Shown here piece after piece: positions 43,522 through 51,840 of a DNA stretch of 61,496 nucleotides. Below the pieces are notes generated by a model. It was not told the origin of the DNA, did no database searches, and was given only the letters and a program-made list of their open reading frames with translations. The stretch's first letter is position 1. Every line of letters starts with the position of its first letter. The position numbers and the translations under genes were made by a program. Origin of the DNA: Halomonas halodenitrificans DSM 735 (lineage in GTDB: Bacteria; Pseudomonadota; Gammaproteobacteria; Pseudomonadales; Halomonadaceae); assembly GCF_000620045.1 (NCBI RefSeq), contig NZ_JHVH01000023.1:1-61496 (forward strand). The letters are read 5' to 3'.

Positions 43522-43986
43522 CTACTGTGCTGTCGGCGCCACGGCGCGGAACGTGACACGCTGTCGCTGATTGCCGGCGAAATGAAGATTCACCTCGACG
43601 TCGTCACCAACGGCGAGGGGGCGAGCCCGCTTCATGAGCATGAGATGGTAGCCACCCGGAGCGAATTCGACCTGCTCCCCCGCCGCCAGCTCCAGCTGGG
43701 CGACGGGCTCCATGCTGGTGGCGCCATCCTGATTGACACTGCGGTGCATCATGACATTACCGAAAGCGGGGCTATCCGCTCCTGTCAGGGTGACGCCCTT
43801 TTCGCTGGTATTGATGAGGGTGAAATAGCCTGCCGCGGGCAGGTCCCCGGGCAGGAGCCTAAGACGCGCCTCGCTGACCTCCAGTTCGGCAGCCGCCAGC
43901 GTGCCGGACGTCGCGATCAGCAACAGGAAGGTCGAGCACCAGCGTTTCGCTAGTCGCGTCAGACTAGGGTGTGGCGTGAGAGACAT
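43522..43986 (-). CDS. Periplasmic copper chaperone PCu(A)C family
   Basis: ATG 43986 is chosen since AAGGAGG lies 9 bases upstream. The protein has a signal peptide (FLLLIATSGTLAAA) and the PCu(A)C copper-binding set: MMHRSVN, then TSMEPV, then YHLMLMK, giving the H...M...HxM ligand pattern. It loads copper onto Sco or directly onto cytochrome oxidase CuA. It overlaps the CtaG gene by 23 bases and leads into sco1. Confidence 0.9.
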   Translation of the reverse strand: MSLTPHPSLTRLAKRWCSTFLLLIATSGTLAAAELEVSEARLRLLPGDLPAAGYFTLINTSEKGVTLTGADSPAFGNVMMHRSVNQDGATSMEPVAQLELAAGEQVEFAPGGYHLMLMKRARPLAVGDDVEVNLHFAGNQRQRVTFRAVAPTAQ

Positions 43987-44791
43987 CAGCGGCATCCTCC
44001 TTGCGGGCATCACGGAACAGAAAGCTGAGAATGATCAGAACCCCGATGGCACTCATCATCGTGGCCGGCACCCAAGTCAACAGGCCACCGAGGAGCTGGT
44101 CAGTCAGAGGGTCCAGCGGCCAGGCGCGCCCGCACACCTCATAGACATCGAAAATGACATTCTTGCTAAAGACGATATAGGCCCCCAGCACGATCTGCGG
44201 CGGAATCACCGCCAACAGGATGGCGATGCGCTTGCCGTAGCCGAGGCCGCCCTGCTGCGGCGTGCGGCGATCCAGGATCAACCACCAGAAAAGCAACCCA
44301 TCCAGCGCCATGCTCCAGTTCATCACTTGATACAGGTCGGTACTCAGCATCGCATCGAAGTGGACCTCGGGAACCAACCAGAAATAGATCAGCCCGACGA
44401 ACAGTACGGGAGCGATCAGTGGATGCTGAAGCGTCCGGTATACGGGGCGCAGCAGGCGCGCGATCGGCCTCCATCCTGAGAAGTGCCTGATTCGGATCGG
44501 CAAGCCGTCTGCCAGTACCGGCAGGGGGGCGGCCAGGGCAATCAGGAAGGGACCGGCGTGATGCAGTACCAGATGCTGTGCCCGGTGGGTAAAGAACATG
44601 TACTGGGCGAGGTAGTCGTAATGGGTCTGGGTGACGCCATAGATGGTGGCGACACCCAGCAGGTAGGCAAGGACTCGACCTGCGCCGGTGGCCTCGCCTC
44701 GCCGTCGGCGCTGCCGGAGGCCACGCAGGTAGAGCACGATGGCCAGCAGGCAGGCCCCCGACCAGGCCAGCGAGAACTCCCACGGCAGCAA
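43964..44791 (-). CDS. Cytochrome c oxidase assembly protein, CtaG (caa3) family
   Basis: This 275-aa protein has about seven membrane helices and the CtaG_caa3 pattern THYDYLAQYMFFTHRAQHLVLHH, with histidines likely to bind copper. The only in-frame start is TTG 44791 (LLPWEFSLAW); no ATG or GTG precedes it before a TAG, so either TTG is used or the true N-terminus is altered. CtaG is required for copper insertion into oxidase, which fits the adjoining PCu(A)C and Sco1 genes. Confidence 0.85.
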   Translation of the reverse strand: MLPWEFSLAWSGACLLAIVLYLRGLRQRRRRGEATGAGRVLAYLLGVATIYGVTQTHYDYLAQYMFFTHRAQHLVLHHAGPFLIALAAPLPVLADGLPIRIRHFSGWRPIARLLRPVYRTLQHPLIAPVLFVGLIYFWLVPEVHFDAMLSTDLYQVMNWSMALDGLLFWWLILDRRTPQQGGLGYGKRIAILLAVIPPQIVLGAYIVFSKNVIFDVYEVCGRAWPLDPLTDQLLGGLLTWVPATMMSAIGVLIILSFLFRDARKEDAADVSHATP

Positions 44792-45092
44792 GTAGCCCAG
44801 AGCAACGTCGAGGTCGATAGCCCGTCCCTCCCCAGAATCGGCATGCCAACGATGAGACTAGGAGCCCACCGCGCCATGCGGCAAGGTGGGACAATAAACG
44901 CAGATGAAGCCAGAGCCCGCACCTCGGTGCCTGGGAGGCGAGGAAGGCCGCGCCCCAAGGCAGGGCACCAGTTCAGTGGTTGGGTATACTGCCAACGCAC
45001 CGCCAGTGCTCCTGCAGAGGGCGATAGATCCTGTATCAGCCACGCCTGAAGTCAGCGTCACGAGACTGACAGGACCCGCCATGTTGTCGTCG
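44792..45092. other. Intergenic stretch, no gene seen
   Basis: About 300 bases upstream of the CtaG gene and downstream of the L,D-transpeptidase hold only shadow frames. A promoter for the CtaG-PCu(A)C-Sco1 operon should lie here, but no clear -35/-10 pair is assigned. No terminator hairpin with a T-run was recognised. Confidence 0.4.
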
Positions 45093-46157
45093 TCATGGCC
45101 TGCGCAGCGCAATTTCTGCGTAGATACCCTGGTAGTCAGGGTCAGGTGTTTTATCCGGCTCCGGCATGGGATTCAGGGCTACCATGCGACCGCTGGGGTC
45201 ATCCAACAGGCCACGAAGCTGTTCGTAATCGAAGTTCCAGCCCTCGGCCTTGCGCTGGTTGAGGCGTGTGACGGTCTCTACCAACGTGGACATGCTGTGC
45301 CCCTCCCCCTCAAGGGGCGGGAATGCCTGAACCAGCGGTTGCCCTTCATGCCAGCCGATCTTGATGGGCTGGTTGACGATTCGGACCTGGGTGCCGGCGG
45401 GCACGCGGTCGAAGATCGACTCGATGTCCCCAGGGAACATGCGAATACAGCCACGACTGGCACGCATGCCGATACCATCCGGCTGGTTGGTCCCATGGAT
45501 CAAGTAGCCATCGAAACCCAGGATAATGGCATGGTCTCCCAGCGGATTGTCCGGGCCTGGTGGCACCACGCTGGGCGCCTCTTCACCGCGTGCCCTGGCT
45601 TCGCGCTGAACCGACTCGGGTGGGTACCAGGCGGGGTTCTTGATGTTCATGGTGGTCTTGGTCACACCGAGGGGGGTATCGAAGCCCTCGCGACCGATGC
45701 CGATAGGATAGGTCTCGACACGTGATGTCTCGTCGTCATCCACCTCGGGATAGTAATAAAGGCGCAGCTCGGCGATGTTGATGACGATACCAGTGCGCTC
45801 TGCGGCGGGCAGGATGAAGCGCCCGGGTATTGTCACCTCGGTACCCTCGCCGGGAATCCAGATGCTCACGTCCGGGTTGGCGCGCACGATCTCCCTGTAC
45901 CCCAGGTTGTGTCGCCTGGCGATATCGAGCAGGGTTTCTTCTCGATCCTCCACCGTTATGCGGTAGGTGTCGCCGATCACATTGCCTTTTTCAGGCAGCG
46001 GATAGTGGCCGAGTGGCCACTTGTTCTCCTCCTGGGCCTGAGCAACGCCGATGAGCGCGAGCCAGCCTGCCAGCACTCCCATCAGCGTGCGTGTCCGGAG
46101 TTGCCACCCTGGAGATTTCCTCGCTGTGCCAGAGTGGGATTCGGATAACGTCATCAT
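45093..46157 (-). CDS. L,D-transpeptidase (YkuD/ErfK type) with LysM-like domain
   Basis: ATG 46157 (MMTLSESHSG) follows GGGAGAG. The protein has a signal peptide (VLAGWLALIGVAQA), a LysM-like segment (ITVEDREETLLDIARRHNLG to VTIPGRFILP) that binds peptidoglycan, and a YkuD domain. The catalytic signature is IHGTNQPDGIG followed by SRGCIRM, with the nucleophilic Cys. Such enzymes form 3-3 cross-links or attach lipoproteins to peptidoglycan. It lies 26 bases downstream of lnt, so it extends the cadA-lspA-lnt operon with another envelope function. Confidence 0.9.
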   Translation of the reverse strand: MMTLSESHSGTARKSPGWQLRTRTLMGVLAGWLALIGVAQAQEENKWPLGHYPLPEKGNVIGDTYRITVEDREETLLDIARRHNLGYREIVRANPDVSIWIPGEGTEVTIPGRFILPAAERTGIVINIAELRLYYYPEVDDDETSRVETYPIGIGREGFDTPLGVTKTTMNIKNPAWYPPESVQREARARGEEAPSVVPPGPDNPLGDHAIILGFDGYLIHGTNQPDGIGMRASRGCIRMFPGDIESIFDRVPAGTQVRIVNQPIKIGWHEGQPLVQAFPPLEGEGHSMSTLVETVTRLNQRKAEGWNFDYEQLRGLLDDPSGRMVALNPMPEPDKTPDPDYQGIYAEIALRRP

Positions 46158-46183
46158 TCTCTCCCTTTTCGGCTGGACCCTTA

Positions 46184-47686
46184 TCATCCAGACCGACGTG
46201 TGTTGAATCGCCATCCAGGCAGCACCAGTAAGCCGGCCAACAGCCAGGTCGGCCAGCTACCGGTTCGGGTGAACGGCGTGTTTCCCACCATGGGCATCAC
46301 CTCGCCGCGAAGGCTCGTCGCCTGGAACTGTGGTGCGCGGGCCGTGACACGGCCCTGAGGATCGACGATGGCGGTCACACCATTGCTGGTGGCGCGGATC
46401 AGGTACCGGCCGTTCTCCAGCGCACGCAGGCGGGCCATCTGCAGATGCTGCAGGGGGCCGATGGAGCGGCCGAACCAGGTGTCGTTGGAGACCGTCAGCA
46501 ACAGCTCGGCATCGCGCGCCTGCTCGGCGACACGATCGGCATAGATGATCTCGTAGCAGATGGCGTTACCGATGGTGGTTCCGGCGGCGTGGATCGGCCC
46601 CTGAGCCTCGGCCCCGGGGGTCATGACCGGCATGGGCAAGTCGAAGAAGGCGATGGTGTCGGCGAGCAGGCGCTTCAGCGGCAGGTACTCGCCGAAAGGC
46701 ACCAGACGCACCTTACGATACTGGCCCTCGGCGTTACCCAGGCCGATCACGCCGTTGTAGTTGTCGCCGCCGTCGCGCTGCAGGATGCCGGTAAGCAAGG
46801 CGGTGTCGGGCGACAGGTTGGACTGTACCCGCTCCAGTATGGGCCGCGCGTTCTCCTCGAACATCGGCAGGGCGGCCTCGGGCCAGACCATCAGGTCGAG
46901 GTCGTCGGGCTGCTTCCGTGTTAACGACGTGTAGATGTTGACCGCCTCGCGCTGGCCTTCGGGCTTCCACTTGATCGACTGAGCCAGGTTGCCCTGCAGC
47001 AGGGCGACCCGCAGCGGCTCGCCTGCCGGCGAGGTCCACTGGGACGGCAGGGCCAAGGGAGTCAGCCAGAGAGCGGCGATGGGCGCCGCGGCCCACCAGC
47101 GGCGGCGCAGGAGCTCCACGCCCAGGGTGCCGGTCAGGGCGGTGATCAGCGACAGCAGATAGACGCCGCCCACCGGGGCCCAGGCCGCCAGCGGCGAGTC
47201 CACTTGGGACGTGCCCAGCAGCAGCCAGGGAAACCCGGTAAACAGCCAGGTGCGCAGCCATTCGCTCACTACCCAGAGGCCGGCGAAGCTGAGGAAGGCC
47301 AACCGCGGACTCGTGACGCGGCGATAGAGCCAGAAAGGCACGGCGAAGAACAGCGCCAGGCTGGCCACGAATAGGCCGGTGAGGAAGAGCGCCAGTGGCG
47401 CCCCCGTATAGCCGTAGTCGTGGATTGCGACAAAGACCCAGGAGGTGCCGGAGCCGAACAGGCCCACGCCATAGCACCAGCCGCGGAGGGCGGCCTGAGC
47501 GGGTGTCAGGGCATGAATGCCGACATAGACCAGGGCCACCGCCACCGGGCCCAGCCACCACAGCGTGAAGGGCGCGGCGCTAAGGGTGGTCAATCCTCCG
47601 GCGGTCAGGGCCAGCAAACAGCCGAGGACCGGAGAAAGCCGTCCGACAGGCGTCATGTCCCGGACTGGCTGGTTCTGTGCATCCAT
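46184..47686 (-). CDS. lnt: Apolipoprotein N-acyltransferase
   Basis: ATG 47686 (MDAQNQPVRD) is chosen; the longer frame from 47875 runs through lspA. The 500-aa protein has six or more N-terminal membrane helices and a nitrilase domain with the catalytic triad Glu in VWPEAALP, Lys in YRKVRLVPFGEYLP and Cys in NAICYEIIYAD. Lnt adds the third acyl chain to lipoproteins at the inner membrane. It starts 4 bases after the lspA stop. Chromosomes normally encode lnt beside ybeX, so a transposon-borne copy coupled to lspA and a metal ATPase is unusual. Confidence 0.93.
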   Translation of the reverse strand: MDAQNQPVRDMTPVGRLSPVLGCLLALTAGGLTTLSAAPFTLWWLGPVAVALVYVGIHALTPAQAALRGWCYGVGLFGSGTSWVFVAIHDYGYTGAPLALFLTGLFVASLALFFAVPFWLYRRVTSPRLAFLSFAGLWVVSEWLRTWLFTGFPWLLLGTSQVDSPLAAWAPVGGVYLLSLITALTGTLGVELLRRRWWAAAPIAALWLTPLALPSQWTSPAGEPLRVALLQGNLAQSIKWKPEGQREAVNIYTSLTRKQPDDLDLMVWPEAALPMFEENARPILERVQSNLSPDTALLTGILQRDGGDNYNGVIGLGNAEGQYRKVRLVPFGEYLPLKRLLADTIAFFDLPMPVMTPGAEAQGPIHAAGTTIGNAICYEIIYADRVAEQARDAELLLTVSNDTWFGRSIGPLQHLQMARLRALENGRYLIRATSNGVTAIVDPQGRVTARAPQFQATSLRGEVMPMVGNTPFTRTGSWPTWLLAGLLVLPGWRFNTRRSG

Positions 47687-47690
47687 GCCG

Positions 47691-48194
47691 TCACTCGGAC
47701 AATCTGGGGGAGGGGCGCTCATGCAAAGCCGCCATCGCAAAGGCGATGACCCCCAGGAACAGGGCGATATCCGCCAGGTTGAAGGCGGGCCAGTGCCACT
47801 CTCGCCAGTAGATGTCCAGGTAGTCCACCACGTACCCTCGCGCCAGGCGGTCGATGCCATTACCCAGCGCGCCACCCAGTATCAAGCTGTACCCCAGCGC
47901 CTCCAGGCGGGGCCTGGGCCTGCACAACAGGAACGTCAGCACGATAGCCGCCATTCCTGTCAGGCACAGGAAGAGGTAGCGCTGCCAGCCACCTGAGTCG
48001 GCGAGGAAGCTGAAGGCTGCCCCCGTGTTCCACCAGTGACCCCAGTTTAAGAATGGGGTCAGCGGGATGGCCTGGCCATACGGCATCAGCACTTGCACCA
48101 GCCCCTTGATGGCCTGGTCGGCCAGGCCGACCAGGCCCGCCAGTGCCAACCAGTACCGACTCTGCGGCACCATCGCTATCCCCTTCGTTGTCAT
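47691..48194 (-). CDS. lspA: Lipoprotein signal peptidase II
   Basis: This 167-aa membrane aspartyl protease removes prolipoprotein signal peptides. Conserved blocks GALGNGIDRLARGYVVDYLD and FNLADIALFLGV carry the two catalytic aspartates (in VVDYLD and NLAD). ATG 48194 overlaps the cadA stop (ATGA). lspA homologues next to P-type metal ATPases are known from lead/cadmium resistance loci (pbrC of pbrABC), so this supports a metal-resistance role. Confidence 0.93.
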   Translation of the reverse strand: MTTKGIAMVPQSRYWLALAGLVGLADQAIKGLVQVLMPYGQAIPLTPFLNWGHWWNTGAAFSFLADSGGWQRYLFLCLTGMAAIVLTFLLCRPRPRLEALGYSLILGGALGNGIDRLARGYVVDYLDIYWREWHWPAFNLADIALFLGVIAFAMAALHERPSPRLSE

Positions 48195-50386
48195 GTCGTG
48201 GCTGCCTGATAGCGCGGGCTTGCCGAGCCAGTCGTGGCATTGCCTGGCGAGAAGCGATAGCCCAGCAGCCGCATGGCGTTCAAGGTCACCAGCACGGTGG
48301 CGCCGGTATCCGCCATCACCGCGATCCACATGCCGGTGATGCCCAATGCCGTGGTCACCAGGAAGATGGCCTTCAGGCCCAGCGCCAGGGCGACGTTGGT
48401 CTTGACGTTGCGCAGCGTGGCCCGGGACAGGTCGATCAGCTCGGCGATGCCACCGACGCGGTTCTTGAGCAGCGCCGCATCCGCCGTTTCCAGTGCCACG
48501 TCGGTGCCGCCGCCCATGGCGATGCCCACATCGGCTGCCGCCAATGCCGGGGCATCGTTGATGCCGTCACCTACCTTGCCGACGGGGCCTCGGCCGTCGG
48601 CCTGCCAGTCACGAACACGCTGCGCCTTGTCCTCGGGCATCAGCTCGCCATGCGCCTCGATGCCCAGGCTGTCACCGATGGCAGCGGCGGTACGCGCATT
48701 GTCACCGCTGAGCATCACTGCCTGCACGCCCAGGCGTGACAGCGCCGTTAGCCCCTCCCGGGCGTCCTCACGCGGCTCATCGCGTACGGCGATCAGCCCC
48801 AGGGGACGCTCGTTCTCGACCAGCAGGGCGAGACTCTTGCCGGCATGTTCCAGCTCGGCGATTCGGGCACGCAGACCGTCATCGAGAGAGGTCGGCGCTG
48901 TCAGGTGCCGAGGGGCGACCAGGCTCAGCTCTCGGTCCTCGATCCAACCGGCGACGCCACGCCCCGAAAGGGCGCGGTTACCGTTCGTCTGGGGGATGGA
49001 AAGGCCCAGTTTCTGTGCATGCGAGAAGATGGCCGTCGCGATGGGATGGCTAGAATCACGTTCCATCGCCGCTGCCAGTCTCAGGATCTCGTTTTCGCCC
49101 TGGCCGGTAGCCCAGTCTTCCACGTCGGTGACCTGGGGAGTGCCGGCGGTGAGGGTGCCGGTCTTGTCCAACGCCACCGTGCGCAACTTGCCCAGCTGTT
49201 CGAGTACCGCGCCGCCCTTGATCAGCAGGCCCCGCCGGGCGCCCGCCGAGAGGCCGGCAGCGATCGCCGCGGGGGTCGAGATCACCAGGGCACAGGGGCA
49301 GGCGATCAACAGCAGGGCCAGGGCGCGATAGACCGATTCCGACCAGGCCATGGTCGAGACCAGCGGCGGCACCACCGCCATCAGCAGGGCGAGCCCCACC
49401 ACCGCCGGCATGTAGTAGAAAGCGAAGCGATCGATGAAACGGGCCACCGGTGCCTTGGCGGCCTGGGCCTCCTCCACCAGGCGGATGACCCGCGCGATGG
49501 TGTTGTCCTCGGCGCCGCGGGTTACCTCCACCTCCAGGGTGGCATCGAGGTTGACCGTGCCGGCGAAGACGTCGTCACCCGGGGCACGCGAGCGGGGCAC
49601 CGACTCTCCGTTGATCGGTGACTCATCCAGATCGGACTCGCCGGCCAGGATGCGTCCATCGCAGGGCACACGGTCGCCCGGCCTTACCAGTACCCGCTGG
49701 CCAGGCGTGAGCGTAGCGGCCGAGACCTTCCGGGCATCCCCATTCTCCATCAATCTCGCGGTAGACGGCGTCAGGTCGGCCAACGCCGAGATGCTGCGGC
49801 GTGCCCGTGAGGCGGCCACGCCCTCCAGCAGTTCGCCCACCGCGAACAGGAAGACCACCACCGCCGCCTCGGCCGCGGCATCGATGGCCAGGGCGCCCAG
49901 GGCGGCGATGCTCATCAGCATCTCGATGGTGAAGGGGTTGCGCATCTTCAGTGCGCCCCAGGCGCCCTGGGCGATGGGCACCAGGCCCACCAGGGTGGCG
50001 GCGACGAAGGGCCAGCCCCCCAGGTCCGGCCAGGTCATGCGAAGGACCAAGGCCAGAGCCAGCAGCCCCCCCGTGACGAGCACCAGGCGTCCCTTCGCGG
50101 TCTGCCACCAGGGCGCTGGGGGGGTATCTGACCCATCCTTCTCGGAAGGGGCGGCAAGCCGGTAGCCAAGCTCGTTAAGGATCCGTTCGATCGACTGATG
50201 AGACGGAGCCCTGTGTGGTTCGGGGTGTATGGTGACCGATCCGGTCACCGAGCTGGCCGACACCTCCTCGATGCCTTCCAGCCGACCCAGCGCGGCCACC
50301 ACCTTGCGCTCGCAGCCGCCGCAGTCCATACCTTCGACTCGTAGCGTAAAGCCCGCTGACGTTGCCGTGGATGTCGAATTTTCCAT
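48191..50386 (-). CDS. cadA: Zn/Cd/Pb-exporting P1B-type ATPase
   Basis: This 731-aa pump has an N-terminal heavy-metal-associated domain with GMDCGGCERKV (CxxC), the transmembrane metal motif CPCALVIS, the phosphorylation site DKTGTLT and the hinge GDGINDAPALAAADVGIAMG, all intact. CPC with a terminal Lys-containing TM helix matches the Zn2+/Cd2+/Pb2+ group (ZntA/CadA). It is transcribed away from a merR-family gene across an 84-base gap holding a 19-bp-spaced promoter, and is coupled to lspA and lnt downstream. Confidence 0.95.
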   Translation of the reverse strand: MENSTSTATSAGFTLRVEGMDCGGCERKVVAALGRLEGIEEVSASSVTGSVTIHPEPHRAPSHQSIERILNELGYRLAAPSEKDGSDTPPAPWWQTAKGRLVLVTGGLLALALVLRMTWPDLGGWPFVAATLVGLVPIAQGAWGALKMRNPFTIEMLMSIAALGALAIDAAAEAAVVVFLFAVGELLEGVAASRARRSISALADLTPSTARLMENGDARKVSAATLTPGQRVLVRPGDRVPCDGRILAGESDLDESPINGESVPRSRAPGDDVFAGTVNLDATLEVEVTRGAEDNTIARVIRLVEEAQAAKAPVARFIDRFAFYYMPAVVGLALLMAVVPPLVSTMAWSESVYRALALLLIACPCALVISTPAAIAAGLSAGARRGLLIKGGAVLEQLGKLRTVALDKTGTLTAGTPQVTDVEDWATGQGENEILRLAAAMERDSSHPIATAIFSHAQKLGLSIPQTNGNRALSGRGVAGWIEDRELSLVAPRHLTAPTSLDDGLRARIAELEHAGKSLALLVENERPLGLIAVRDEPREDAREGLTALSRLGVQAVMLSGDNARTAAAIGDSLGIEAHGELMPEDKAQRVRDWQADGRGPVGKVGDGINDAPALAAADVGIAMGGGTDVALETADAALLKNRVGGIAELIDLSRATLRNVKTNVALALGLKAIFLVTTALGITGMWIAVMADTGATVLVTLNAMRLLGYRFSPGNATTGSASPRYQAATT

Positions 50387-50418
50387 GGTGACACTCCTGG
50401 CGATGGGTTATCTTCTGA

Positions 50419-50450
50419 AGGATAAACCTTGTAGCAACTATAGATTCAAG
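50419..50450 (-). promoter_or_regulatory. MerR-type promoter and operator of cadA
   Basis: On the minus strand TTGAAT (plus 50444-50449) and TATCCT (plus 50419-50424) are separated by 19 bases, the over-long spacer that MerR-family activators correct. The spacer carries a dyad, CTATAGTTGCTACAAG with CTTG...CAAG arms at 50428-50450, resembling CadR/ZntR/PbrR boxes. It lies between cadA and the divergent merR gene. Confidence 0.75.
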
Positions 50451-50470
50451 CCATTCAGGAGGGCTTCAGG

Positions 50471-50929
50471 ATGGCGGAGACGAGCGACGCAATCGGCATC
50501 GGCGAGCTGGCCCGGCGTGCCGGCTGCAAGCCCGAAACGGTTCGCTATTACGAGAGCATCGGGCTGGTGAGCGACGCGACACGTACCGAGGGCGGTCAAC
50601 GCCGCTACGGAGAGGAGGCCGTCAGGCGGCTGACCTTCATCCGCCATGCCCGGGACTTCGGCTTCTCGGTGGAAGCGGTGCGTGAACTGCTGGCCATGTC
50701 AGACCAGCCCGACATGCCGTGTCAGGAGGTCGACGCCATTGCCAAGCACCACCTGGAGGAGGTCGAGTCGCGGCTGCAGCGGCTCTCCGCACTGCGTGAC
50801 GAGCTCAGGCGGATGGTCAGCCAGTGTGCCGGGGGGAAGGTCGAAAGCTGCCGGATCATCGAAGTGTTGAGCGATCATCAGCTTTGTATCAGCGACCGGG
50901 CCCACGGAGGCGCTCACGACCTAGGGTAG
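50471..50929 (+). CDS. cadR: MerR-family metal-responsive activator (CadR/ZntR/PbrR-like)
   Basis: This 152-aa protein has the MerR HTH (IGELARRAGCKPETVRYYES), a dimerisation helix, and metal-ligand cysteines in the C-terminal part (MPCQEVD, SQCAGGKVESC, HQLCIS), the pattern of divalent-metal sensors such as CadR and PbrR. AGGAGGGCTTCAGG precedes ATG 50471. It is divergent from cadA over an operator-containing gap and should activate cadA on Cd, Zn or Pb binding. Which metal is sensed cannot be decided from sequence. Confidence 0.88.
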   Translation: MAETSDAIGIGELARRAGCKPETVRYYESIGLVSDATRTEGGQRRYGEEAVRRLTFIRHARDFGFSVEAVRELLAMSDQPDMPCQEVDAIAKHHLEEVESRLQRLSALRDELRRMVSQCAGGKVESCRIIEVLSDHQLCISDRAHGGAHDLG

Positions 50930-50950
50930 GCATCTGGACGGATCGGCATG

Positions 50951-51733
50951 CTAGCCCAGCGAGACATCCAGAAACAGCATGAGCACCAATCCCACCGAGA
51001 GCCCCAGCGTCGCCTTGTTCTGGTGGCCGCTTCGGTGGGTCTCGGGAATGATCTCATGGCTGATGACATAGAGCATGGCACCGGCGGCGAAGGCCAGCCC
51101 CCAGGGAAGCAGTACTTGTGACATGCTGACGACCCCCGCACCCAGCAGGCCACCTAACGGCTCGACCAGCCCGGTGAGGGAGGCAATGGTCCAGGATCGC
51201 CAGCGTGAATAGCCTTCACCCAGCAATGCCACCGCCACCGCCAGGCCTTCCGGCGCATTCTGCAGGCCGATACCGATAGCAAGGGGAAGTCCCCCTTCGC
51301 TTCCCCCTGCTCCAAAGGCCACACCAACCGCCAGACCCTCTGGCAGGTTGTGGATCGTGATGGCAAAGATGAACAACCAGATTCGGCGCAGCGATGCCGC
51401 CTGTGGCCCTTCACGCCCCTGCTCGAAATGTTCGTGGGGGAGTCGCTCATTCAGCAGGGCGACCAGCCCCATCCCCATCAGTATCGACGCGCAGGCAATG
51501 GCGGCAGGCAAGACGCTACCGCCATAGCGCAGTCCAGAGGCTTCCAGGGAGGGAATGATCAGTGAAAAGAAGGACGCCGCCAGCATGACACCGGCGGCGA
51601 ACCCGAGTGCCAGGTCGCGAACGGCACGATCGGGCGCCTTGCTGATCAGGATAGGTAGCGCTCCGATGGCGGTCATCGAACCGGCGGCAAGACTACCCAG
51701 GAACCCCAGCGTGACCGGAGAGACACCTTCCAT
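50951..51733 (-). CDS. ZIP-family divalent metal transporter
   Basis: ATG 51733 (MEGVSPVTLGFLG) is chosen for its GAAGGG site; the frame from 51826 is longer but unsupported. The 260-aa protein has about eight membrane helices and both ZIP metal-binding motifs, TIHNLPEGLAVGVAFG and QNAPEGLAVAVALL. ZIP proteins move Zn2+, Fe2+ or Mn2+ into the cytoplasm, the opposite direction to CadA, so the two could balance zinc. It converges on merR with a 21-base gap. Confidence 0.88.
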   Translation of the reverse strand: MEGVSPVTLGFLGSLAAGSMTAIGALPILISKAPDRAVRDLALGFAAGVMLAASFFSLIIPSLEASGLRYGGSVLPAAIACASILMGMGLVALLNERLPHEHFEQGREGPQAASLRRIWLFIFAITIHNLPEGLAVGVAFGAGGSEGGLPLAIGIGLQNAPEGLAVAVALLGEGYSRWRSWTIASLTGLVEPLGGLLGAGVVSMSQVLLPWGLAFAAGAMLYVISHEIIPETHRSGHQNKATLGLSVGLVLMLFLDVSLG

Positions 51734-51840
51734 AGACCCTTCCCTTCTGGAGGATTGGTACTGCAGGGAATGTTGTGTCACACGACGATAGTCATTACAT
51801 GGCCACCGATGCATGTCATACAACAAGCCCGCCTGTCGGC

